From Patagioenas fasciata (Eukaryota; Chordata; Aves; Columbiformes; Columbidae), in NCBI RefSeq assembly GCF_037038585.1, contig NC_092520.1, forward strand, positions 64,479,501 to 64,543,500: 64,000 nt of DNA, written 5' to 3'. The notes beneath the pieces were generated by a model. That model worked only from the letters and a program-made list of their open reading frames with translations, was not told the DNA's origin and did no database searches. Below, one piece after another: positions 12,901 to 22,111 of this stretch. The translations under genes and the position numbers were made by a program. How positions within the stretch are numbered: position 1 is the first letter of the stretch; each line of letters opens with the position of its first letter.

Positions 12901-15900
12901 GCTGATAAACACATCAAAATGTACAGTATCTTTGTTGGTTAACATGTATTAAGCCTTAAAAGAAAACCAAAACAAAATAACGCAAATAAAAACACACCTA
13001 CCCAGTGAGCCCACAGACTTTTTCCTGATAGGGATATACGATAATTTACCATATTTGTTTAAAGATCACAACTAACTCAGACATCTTCGGTTTTAAATTT
13101 TAAGTCATGGAAACCACCAAAACATCGCTCAAAAAATGCCTTAGCATAACAGTTCTTAACCTAAACAACACAACCTAGGAAACACTATGTTTCAGTAATA
13201 CTAAGTTTACTACCTTTTTGGATGTCAGGACAACACTTGGTAACTACCTACATGTCCCTGTAACAATTTTGTAACTGTAACAAAATTCTCTCTCTCTTTT
13301 TCTTGATAGAAAAATATTTCAGTATTGTAAGTTTGGGCTATGTAGAAAAGTATCCTTCAAGTAAATTTAAGATTAACTCCTTAAACTGGTACGATTTTCA
13401 TTCATGCTATTTTTTAAGTCCTTATCCGATGAGTTCATTAAAAAAAAAAAAAAAATTAAGTCTAAAGAAAACTCCTATTTTTTTTTTTTTTTTTTTCTAA
13501 ATGAGGAGGAGGGGTGGTTAAGCCAAGATCTCTTTTCCAGACAATATAGTGGAAGAAACACAGAGAGGAAGTTAATTTAGCAAAGTTTTATATCCATTAA
13601 AGAATTACACTCATGGTATAATTCAGTGACCTTTGCACAGGAATGACAAGTAAACATGTCTATTATACTATATGCCAGATCTAATTCTAAGACATGTAAA
13701 ATACATTTCTTGTGTATTTGGGGAGTAACTGAAGAACTAAAGGCAGAGTGTTAAAAAATTCTGATAGATTTCAACAAAGACTGTTTCATCCTTATCATCA
13801 CCTTTCACATCATCCAGGTAACTTGGAACAAAAATGAAACCGTTGTTTTGATAGAGCTGCTGGATAAACAGATAAGAAAAGTTACACAGAGCACATAAAA
13901 TGAAAGAGCTCTCATCTCAGATTTCAAATATGTACATAGTATTCTATAGGCCCTGTAGGACAAAGGAATTCCTTGTTGAGAGGCAAATGATTCAGGTCTA
14001 AGCTACAGATGCAAAAAGGAAAGGTGCTTAACCAAGACTTCTATTGTTTTCTCTCAAATCTTGCGAAGGTTTCGTTCAAATTTACAACTTTATTCAAGTG
14101 TTGAAGTGCTAGAAGTGCGAAGGTGTGCTGCTAACCAAAACATGGACATAAAGCAGACTAGACTTTCTTTCACAAAAGCCAAGTGGTGCAGTTTGCCTCT
14201 GCTAGAAAATGAGGAGTGATAAATAACCTCTGCTATTTTTTTCATTTTAGATATTCTTAGTAGCATTTACAATTTTGTATATATTTTTTGACTCAGCAAT
14301 CTCTAAGACCGACATACGAGGAACAAGAAAACATATAGATATGTATATATCTTATACATATAGTGAAAAAGAGAAATTTAAAAAGTGATTCTCTGGTTAA
14401 GATTTTTTTTCCACATAGGAAATGCTAGTGCTGCTGATTCTTTGTCCCTACACAATTCATTATCATATAATAATGAAACACTGAAAAATGTTTATAGTTC
14501 AAATAACACATAATCTAAAGATTAAAAAAAAAGGTGGAAACAATATCCTAAGAAGAGCATGAAGTGTGTACAAAGCATGCCATAAACTGCAATTTAAAAA
14601 GTACATAAAATCATAGTTGAATAATTGTTAAGAGTTCATTTTTTAAAACACAAGACATATGGATCTCAGCTGGGGCTGCTAATGGTTGCAGCCCACTCTG
14701 CTCTGACAAGTAAAGAACAATGCACACATTCATGTCAGACAGCCACATTTCAGAAAGCAGTTACCTGAATTGTGTACATTCATATATTTACATGACTATA
14801 TTTTTCTTTTATTTTTTGTTCTTTTTTTAACAGTGGTGTAAAATAAAAAACAATGGAAAAGAAACAACTCTGCCTTCAATCCACTCTCCTGCAGTTTTCC
14901 CTCCAAGTCTCTCTGAACAAGCACATCACTTTTGCTGGAATACACCATCAAAAAGAATAGAATAAGGCTGGACTAGTTTTTTAAGTTTTCTTATTTGACT
15001 GTTTTGTCAGACTCCTAGCTGTAACGTTATCTGAAACATTTTTATTGTAATGCATAGAAACACAACTATAATTGCACAAAATTAACTCCTCCAAATATTA
15101 GCATAAGAATCATGTATTATTTTGCCATACAAAGTGCATTCTACATATATTTAATAGCAGCCACTGCCAATAAATCAAATAAGATGTGTAATAAGCTTTG
15201 CTCTCCTTTCTATCATATGTAGCTGATGCTATTTCCCCACGATAGGTTTAATTTCCTACTGTGAATTTACTTTAAACTCAACAGAAATACATACAGAAAT
15301 TGTGTTCTGAGCATTAAGACCACCTAAAACCTTTTTCATTCTTATCTCACTATTGTAAAAAAGAGTGAGAATCGAAAGCTGGCGATCTTGCCTTGGAAGT
15401 CCTTAAGAATGGCAGAGGGAAAAGCAGAAATACCACCCAAACAAAATAATTAGGAAAACAACAACAAAATACACACAACAAAAACCCAAGCCTTACCTTT
15501 GTATCGATTATACAGTTGTTCTAATTTCTTCCTGTCTACTGAATTTTTCATGGATTCTTTGTAGTACAAGTCTGGATTCTGGAAGTAGTTGTCTGTTGCC
15601 ACTTCTAGTTTCCACTCATTCTGCATCAAGCAGTATATAGCAGTCCTTTCACCAGCCTGGGTAAATGCCATAAACTGGCGGACCTTGTCCTTCTGAGACG
15701 ATTTAAGTTTATGCTTTGGGATGCAAAAGAAGCAGGAAAGGCAATGAAGCTGATCCAGAAGTTTGTTTCAGCATTCTACTACTAACACCTATCTTTAAAA
15801 GGTTTTAGTTTTCTTGTTGATGACAACTTTCACTTCAGAATTACAGGAAGACAAAGCCTCGTTCTTCTGCAGTTAAAAAGACAGCATTTTCTTTTGCAAA

Positions 15901-18253
15901 TTGAAATGACAGCATTTATATATACATTTTTAGCAGCACATATTCTAGCAGTAATAGATTTGTATTTCTGCTTTATTGCTCACAGATGCTTAAGTTTTTC
16001 TGTTCTGCAACAGCAGTAAACACAAGTTTTATCATGTAACAATATGGTTATCTTCTGAAAAATATGCCTAGTGGTTACACAAGCAAGAATTACAAAGGCA
16101 CAACTTATTCTCAGATTCTGTACAAGTCCTTCATACACACAGAAAAACTGCTTAGCAGTTTTTGTAATATTTTCCAAGCAACAAAGAACACCACAGTTCA
16201 ATCATTTAAAGTGAAATCTGTTGAAAAAGGCAGAAGCTTTTATCACATTTTTGTTAGAAACCATCGCCAGCAGAAGACATAGGACAAAAAGAAAACAGAT
16301 AAAGTAGACATCAGAGATTTGCTGAATGTTACGAGACTATAAAGTTGCTGTAAATGTCATCTAAAACTTAAACTCTGAAAAAGATGTTTATACTATTAAC
16401 ATGTTAAACAGCAAAACTGCCTATTACAGTGGCATAGAGGAACCAGTAAGATGTTCCTCTTCATGGCAGTTAATTGCAGTAACCATATCTACACAACATC
16501 CCTAAACTTGTGGAAACCCCAGGATGCTGGAACAGGGATTTGATAGGGATCAAATTTGCTATTAACATAGGTCAACATTATTCTTTATGTGAAACTGGAA
16601 GGAGACAGCTTAAATCAAACTCTGCTTTTTATTATATTCTGACAACTTTCCAATTTTGTTAAATCACACTCTAACACATCATGCTCTCTGCGCTGAGAAA
16701 TTTGTCTTAAGTTCCTTACATCAGGTATAACAGCAAATTTACTGGTCTCTTAAAATATCAGGGGGAAAAACTGAATCGTGATTCAGTGAGCAGTAAACAT
16801 AGGACCATCTTTCAGTTTACTTGTTATCTCTTGCACGCATATGGATGGTGACATCTTGACTGCAGATGGTCCTGAGACGAGAAATACATCATGTAAACAA
16901 GATAAGGACCTTGGTCTTTCCTACAAGATTTTTCAATTTTATATAAGAAGAAACATGCCAAGTTTATTTTTATGCAAGAAGAAACATGTAAAGTTGGAAA
17001 AGAGCTGCAAAAATAACTCTAACTTATTTTGACAAGAAAATACACAATAATCCTTTGACTGCAAGCTCTGTGTACCTCCCCCCACAGTTTTCATTAAGGT
17101 CTAACTATGAGAGTCTCTCTGCACTAAAATCTCCCTCAGTTACATAAACTTATTTTCAGCAACAAACTTAGTGACGACCGCTTCACAACAGAGGCCTCTG
17201 ACAACACTTCCAAAGTAAAAACCGTGTGTTCTTATATGTCTACTTATGTCAGGCATTTCAGGATTTTTTTTTAATAGGTTCAAAATGAAACACCGAGTTA
17301 TTTGAAGAAATCAGAGATAAGAAACGCATTCGACTATGCAATCTACTACTCTGCCGTGGAGTGTAGTTTCAATGTCTTGCATAGCAGACAGTGGTACCGA
17401 TACACTCCACTGAGCAGGGGGGAAGGTCTGGCGGCCGCGTTTCTAGTGGGACTTCTCGCTAAAGGAACCCAGACAAGGAGCTGTACTTCGCATCAAGACA
17501 CGACTGAGTCACATTTTTGGAGTCCTCTCTAAAATCTTAATGACATCCCATCGCAAATCCCGAGGAAGCGCAGAAGCTGCAAAACGCGCGGGCTGCGGCG
17601 GCCCCGTGTGAGCCCCTTCTCGGACACCGCGGCCGCTGCCAGCGCCGCCCGTCCCGCCGTCTCCTCCCTCCCCTGCGCACCCTCCCCGGGAACGGAATTT
17701 GCACCGCACCTTTCCCGCTGCCGCCGCTGCACCTGCCGCGTCCCGGGGCGGAGATGGGGGGGAAGCCGGCGAGATGGACCCTCCCGTGGTGGAAGGCGGG
17801 GCGGCGGGAGCGAAGGACACGGGCCTCCCGACAACCTGCCCCGCCGGCCCAAAGCCCAAAAAAGGGAAAGGTACGCGCCGCGCCGGCTGCCGGCGCTCGA
17901 AATACCCGCGGCGCCGCCTGCCCCGCCCGGCCCCCGTCCTCCTCCCCCCCCCCGGCTCCCGCCCCCGGTGACCTTCCCCGCTCCCGGCCCCGGCGGGAGG
18001 GCAACTCCGCACGGTGTGTGTCCCCCGCTCCGTGCGCGCCCGGCCACTCGTCCCTCCTCACCCCCAGTCCCCCCGGCTGGCGCCGTCCCCCTGGGTAGGG
18101 GAGCGGGAGTCAAGCGGCGGGAAAACACGGGGGTATGTGTGGGGAGTGCTCGGCTCACTGGTCCAGTTAGTTGAGGGTTGTTGGGTGCTGTTTGGGGTTC
18201 CCCCCGCTCCCCAGTTTCTCTGCCTCCCCGCCCCCGCTCCAACAACCTACCAT
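9839..18253 (-). CDS. DCUN1D2: DCN1-like protein 2 (DCUN1D2), 5' part of gene, partial
   Basis: Spliced gene on the minus strand; exons 1-4 are in the window (coding segments 18253-18251, 15713-15497, 12587-12419, 9969-9839). They join in frame to about 173 residues of a protein that is about 259 long in other vertebrates. The family binds cullins and the NEDD8 E2 and promotes cullin neddylation. Visible are the N-terminal [15 protein letters not shown] block and UBA-like domain (residues about 2-50), then the start of the PONY/DCUN1 domain (from about 60), including [20 protein letters not shown]. Splice phases agree at every junction. Assignment to paralogue 2 rather than DCUN1D1 rests on MHKLKSS and on synteny next to TMCO3. 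The last about 86 residues (exons 5-7) were searched for on the minus strand and not seen, so they should lie left of position 1. No frameshift or internal stop is seen. Confidence 0.93.
9970..12418 (-). other. DCUN1D2 intron 3
   Basis: Bounded by the exon 3 donor and exon 4 acceptor. It is AT-rich with a T-tract near 10020 and an A-tract near 11864. No exon, RNA gene or clear transposon is recognised. Confidence 0.8.
12419..12587 (-). CDS. DCUN1D2: DCUN1D2 exon 3
   Basis: 169 bp with acceptor GAACTGCAG and donor GG|GTAAGT. It completes Asp74 and encodes [20 protein letters not shown], then [33 protein letters not shown] and TELG. This is the first half of the PONY domain with its EF-hand-like fold. 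Phase 1 in, phase 2 out, matching exons 2 and 4. Confidence 0.96.
12588..15496 (-). other. DCUN1D2 intron 2
   Basis: AT-rich, with an A13-type tract near 13440 and a T-run near 13480-13497. A short minus-strand open segment follows a TTATCCAG acceptor-like site at 13860 and encodes [17 protein letters not shown] and more; its frame does not fit the flanking DCUN1D2 exons and it has no clear donor, so it is not called as an exon. Confidence 0.75.
15497..15713 (-). CDS. DCUN1D2: DCUN1D2 exon 2
   Basis: 217 bp between a TTTTGCATCCCAAAG acceptor and a donor reading AAAG|GTAAGG (minus strand). It encodes residues 2-73, from [14 protein letters not shown] through [20 protein letters not shown] to [11 protein letters not shown], leaving one base (G) for the next codon. 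This is the UBA-like region and linker. The methionine inside it (MAFTQ) is not the preferred start, because the conserved upstream residues are present in the same exon. Confidence 0.95.
15714..18250 (-). other. DCUN1D2 intron 1
   Basis: Runs from the ATG|GTAGGT donor to the exon 2 acceptor. The part above about 17400 belongs to the CpG island and the rest is AT-rich. Several long frames in the GC-rich part (17509-18245 on both strands) have low-complexity Pro/Arg/Gly/Ala translations and are composition artefacts. Confidence 0.75.
18251..18253 (-). CDS. DCUN1D2: DCUN1D2 exon 1 coding part (ATG only)
   Basis: On the minus strand the sequence reads GATAACATG followed at once by GTAGGT, a strong splice donor. 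Exon 2 begins with CAT AAA CTT, so splicing yields M-HKLKSS, the expected DCUN1D2 N-terminus. The start codon is therefore the last three bases of exon 1, with A at -3. The 5'UTR extends to higher coordinates within the CpG island; its start cannot be fixed from sequence. This is inferred from the protein match and donor; no transcript was available. Confidence 0.75.
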
Positions 18254-18498
18254 GTTATCACCGGCGCTTTGACCAACTTCACCGCCCGGCACCGCCTCCC
18301 GCGCAGGCGCGCACCGGCCCGCCTTGGCCGCCTATCGCCGGCCGCGCTCCAGGGACAAGGCGCAAAGGCGGAGCGCGGGGTCGAGGTTCGCGCCCGCCGC
18401 GCCGGCAGAGTCCGCGGCCCTCCCTGCACCGCAGCCCTCCCGGCACCGCCGGCCGCGGGGAGAGGCGGTGTCCAGGGGGCCCGGGAGCGCCAGAGCGG

Positions 18499-18519
18499 GG
18501 ACTACGCCTCCCGGCGTGC
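18499..18519 (+). promoter_or_regulatory. ZNF143/THAP11-type (SBS) motif 1
   Basis: ACTACGCCTCCCGGCGTGC at 18501-18519 closely follows the SBS/ZNF143 consensus ACTACA-N-N-TCCCRGNRTGC, including the distal TGC. It is preceded by GG, as in the second copy about 118 bp downstream. Such sites are typical of bidirectional CpG-island promoters. Confidence 0.7.
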
Positions 18520-18549
18520 GCCGCGCCGGAGAGGGCCGGAGAAGGTGGG

Positions 18550-18558
18550 GGCGGGAAA
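18550..18558 (-). promoter_or_regulatory. E2F-like site
   Basis: GGCGGGAAA on plus reads TTTCCCGCC on minus, a canonical E2F/DP sequence. It lies between the two ZNF143-type motifs in the divergent promoter. Sequence match only. Confidence 0.4.
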
Positions 18559-18616
18559 TGGGCGGAGGGAAGAGTCCACTGTTACGTTTCCCATCCCACG
18601 CCGCGAGGAGGCGCTC

Positions 18617-18631
18617 GGACTACAGCTCCCG
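18617..18631 (+). promoter_or_regulatory. ZNF143/THAP11-type motif 2
   Basis: GGACTACAGCTCCCG matches the core ACTACA..TCCC of the ZNF143/THAP11 element and sits in the same orientation as motif 1. The distal TGC half is not conserved, so this copy is probably weaker. Confidence 0.6.
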
Positions 18632-18649
18632 TCCGACTCTGCGCTTAAA

Positions 18650-21568
18650 GGTGCCGCACGGCCGCGCGGTGACCGGCGCAGGGTGAGCGGGGCGGCCGTT
18701 GCGCGGGCGGGAGAGGCCGTTACCAAGGACAGGGCTCCGCGGCGCCTCCCGTCAGCGGCCGCCGTCCCTTTATCCCGGTGCTCGACGCGTCGCCGTCCCG
18801 GCCTTGTTGCGCTCCCCTGGCCGCTGCCGGCCTCTCTCCCTTCCTCAGGTGAACGGGGGGGAGGGAGGAAGCAGCGCCTGGAGCCGGCCGCTGTCTCCGT
18901 CTCCTTCCCCTGGGCGGCCGGCCGGGCGCCGTTCTGAGGTGGGCGCTGGGCGGTTGCTGGCGGGGGAGTGGGGATCGTGTGGTGGCGACGGATTTGGACC
19001 TGCGGCCGTGGGGCCGCAAAGTTGAGTTACCGCTGCGGGGAGCGCCGGCCGGGTGGGCTGCGGGGCGGCCGCCTCCATCCCTCCGCCGCCATGAGGGGGC
19101 GGGAAGGGGCTGGTCGGTCCTGATCTTCCTCCGTTCTCCCTTTTCTTTCCCACTCCTGCCCTTCCCCAGGGAGAGGTACCGGCAGGCGCCGCCCGGAAGT
19201 CGGCCCGTGAGAAGAGGAGAGGCGGCGACGCCGGGAGCCGCTCTCCGCCTGCCGTCGCTCTCAGGTGGGTGCGTGGCGGGGCAGAGGCGCCCCTGCCTCG
19301 GCTGCCGTGCGGGGCCCGGGACGGAGCTCGGGTTGAGAAAATCGGTGGGTGGTGGCGAACTGGCAGGTATGGGAGGACTCACAAAGCGTTTTGGAAGAGA
19401 GGATCAGGGCTCGTATTGACGGCAGGGTCTAATACTAGCCGGATGAAATCCGGTACTGCCGTATCGTGTTCAGGAAGGGAAAAATCGGGAAGATGAGCTG
19501 CAATCCATCAGAAAATAAACGATGCTTAAAAAGGACTCCAAAGCACAGGAGTTCCCTCTGATTTGATAATTACTGGTGCGTGGAGAGGAGTGTATTTTGG
19601 TTTTTGTTTTGTTGTTTTCTGTGGTGTTTTTTTTTTTTTTAACTTGCACTCTGAAAGACATTTATTTTTATATGTGAGGTCATTATTCCTTTAAGAGCTT
19701 TTGAGCACTACCCCAGGTGATGCTTTTCCAAATAGTGTTTGTTGGCCAAGCAAAAAGCGTGTTACTGAAACAAAAGTGTACTGTGCCTGAACCACGGTGG
19801 TAGGTTTACACAGTGCAGCAATGGGCAAGCTTGCTAGTATAAATCTTTGCTCAGAATTTAGTTAATGTGGTTTGATATGCTGTGTAAGATGTGCAGTAGT
19901 GTTTTACTCACCTCTCTGCAAATGGAAGCTTGAATATTCACGAGGCATTTTCTTCCCCTTCTTTCTTGCAGGAATGGGTTGTAATGCATTCAGCAAAATC
20001 TCTCCCCCAAACATGTTAAACAGGAAGAGTATTACTTTGTATACACGAAGAAATATTTCCTTAAATATCACTGCAGAATTTTGTCAGGTGGTGAGGATTG
20101 TTACTTTTTCCTGTTTTTATTAAAAACAGTAATCCTTTCAAAGTTGTAAAATATTTCAACTTAATTATTTTATTGACATTAGAGTGATGTAGACATACTT
20201 CTGCTTCCTCAATTACACTTTCAGTGCTTCATTTTGAATGTTTTAGCTCTTTATGTTGTTAAATCCTAGCCCATAGTCACCTATTGATACCTAAATACTT
20301 AGGCTTGTATTTCATGCATTGAAAAGAAATAAACCAACCCACAGACAGGTTTTCTCAGTTCTCTCTGAAACGGAGATGGGAGGGAATTTTGAAAACCCAG
20401 GTAACATGTGGCTGTGCTTGCCATCTTCCCTTTCAATATGTTGATAATAGCTAGCTTGGATACTTGCGATTACAGCTGCTACTGCATTATAGGGAAGGAA
20501 GATTCCTTCTTAGGCAGGCTGCTTCCAGATGAATATGTCCATATGGTGGTTCTTGATTAAGGCTCTTGGCCCAGAGATCAAGATTGCAGTTAAAGTTTTA
20601 GGCAAATACCTGCTCTGTTGATCTACTAACACATGGTATGTGTTGTGCATTTTTAGAATGCCATGCTTCAGTGATGAATGTATGTTTTGTACACGCATTT
20701 AGATTTGTGGTGTGCATGGTTTTCTGTGTGTTTGTTTTAAAGAAAATATAACTTGGTTATTTTACAATAATGTCAGTATTTTCCTGTAGGATCTGGGGGA
20801 GGGAAATTGGTTCTTATTTTTGAAGTTATATCCTGGTTGTTGTTAAAAGCAAATATAGCAGTGTAAATATAGATCTTCAAATAGCTTCTGAGAAATGAAG
20901 TTATGAATGAATTGATTTTACTTTTAGTGTTCTTATGATACTTTTAAAATCGTGAGGGTCAATAACTAGCTTTGAAGTGAAATGCCTCAAGGCCATGTAG
21001 CCTGTAAGGTGAATGTCTTTGATCCAAACTAGTAGTGCTCAGAAGTCCAGGAAGTTTTGCTGTAGTTACTGTAGAAATGTTTCTTTCACAGGAACGATTT
21101 ATAACATGATCTGTTTCATTACACTTTTTTTCCTTATGTTTTGTATAGTTGAGTGTGTTAATGCTTCTGGGGCTGTATAAGTAACAAATGACAATGATGC
21201 ATTTCTTTTTAGGATAGGTTTGAAAAAATACAAAAGACTTACAGGTAAGAAGGATGAGTTCTGTTGCTAAGTTGAAGTACAGCCCATGGATGGCTTTTCT
21301 CTCATCTAAGAGGTGCAGATGACTACCATGTGATATGACTAAACTTTCCATTCAGTGTTTTTAAAACAAGATGATCTTTAGGGGAAAACAAAAATCTGTC
21401 AGTAACCTTCAGCTGTTTCTTGGTTTGACAGCTGTTTACTGAGGGAGACCATATACATTCTCTTGAAGATCACAATGTAGGATGCAGTCTTAGGTTTGTT
21501 TTCTACATTTGTTTGATATAATGGCCCAACATTATCATGTTTGATAACTGATTGGTACTCTTTTGCAG
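18650..21568 (+). other. TMCO3: TMCO3 5'UTR exon(s) and intron 1
   Basis: The first coding exon begins at 21569 after a good acceptor, so the mRNA start lies upstream, presumably in the CpG island. Candidate 5'UTR donors are CAGG|GTGAGC (18682/18683), CTCAG|GTGAAC (near 18848) and CTCTCAG|GTGGGT (19264/19265). The sequence does not decide between them and alternative first exons are possible. From about 19500 to 21568 the sequence is AT-rich intron without a recognised feature. Confidence 0.55.
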
Positions 21569-22111
21569 CATGGTGTATGTACTGGAGATGCAGAAACCAT
21601 GTAGCAGAAAGCTTTAAGTAGTTGTGGATTATCAGTTTCTCCCAACAGCAATAAAAAGTGAAGAATGAAGGTGACTGGATTTATTTCCCTATGGACGTTG
21701 GTTTCACTGCCTTGTGACCACTTAGCAAATCCTGCAGAACATGAAGATGTAGTAAAGCATGCAATAAAGCTGCACCGTGGGAAAGGAGCTGTTATCACTC
21801 AGAGAAAGCAGTGGGTGTTGGAGAGCTGCAGAAAACTCTCTGGTCTTCTTCGCCAAAAGAATGTTGTTCTCAACAAACTAAAAAGTGCTATAAGAGCAGT
21901 TGAGAAGGATGCAGGACTGTCAGATGAAGAGAAACTTTTCCAGGTGCATACCTTTGAAATTTTCCAAAAGGAGCTAAATGAAAGTGAAAACTCAGTCTTT
22001 CAAGCCATCCACGGCCTCCAGAGAGCTCTACAGGGTGATTACAAAGATGTTGTAAATATGAAAGAAAGCAGTAGACAGAGACTGGAAGCCTTGAGAGAAG
22101 CTGCAATTAAG
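21569..22111 (+). CDS. TMCO3: TMCO3 exon 2 (first coding exon; CDS from 21665)
   Basis: Acceptor TACTCTTTTGCAG at 21568, 96 bp of 5'UTR, then ATG at 21665. It encodes residues 1-149, ending [10 protein letters not shown] before the donor GTTAGT. It holds the signal peptide, the conserved [11 protein letters not shown] stretch, and [20 protein letters not shown] in the coiled-coil region. Confidence 0.94.

Larger units (their letters stand above)
17400..19450. promoter_or_regulatory. CpG island, divergent promoter of DCUN1D2 and TMCO3
   Basis: The sequence switches sharply from AT-rich to GC- and CpG-dense near 17400-17580 and back near 19450. DCUN1D2 exon 1 ends inside it (18251, minus) and the TMCO3 gene begins to the right on plus, so it is head-to-head. 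The core between the two transcription units probably lies at about 18300-18700, where two ZNF143-type motifs and an E2F-like site occur. Exact transcription starts cannot be read from the sequence. Confidence 0.85.

Noticed and set aside
15450-15671. Starting DCUN1D2 at the internal methionine MAFTQ
   Set aside because: The conserved upstream [14 protein letters not shown] is encoded in the same exon and a start codon with a matching donor exists at 18253-18251.
17509-19419. Many long open frames on both strands in the first CpG island (up to 307 codons)
   Set aside because: Their translations are Arg/Pro/Gly/Ala-rich, overlap in several frames, and have no domain; GC-rich DNA lacks stop codons. 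Real exons of DCUN1D2 and TMCO3 explain the locus.
21888-22106. Minus-strand frame over TMCO3 exon 2
   Set aside because: Antisense shadow of the coding exon.
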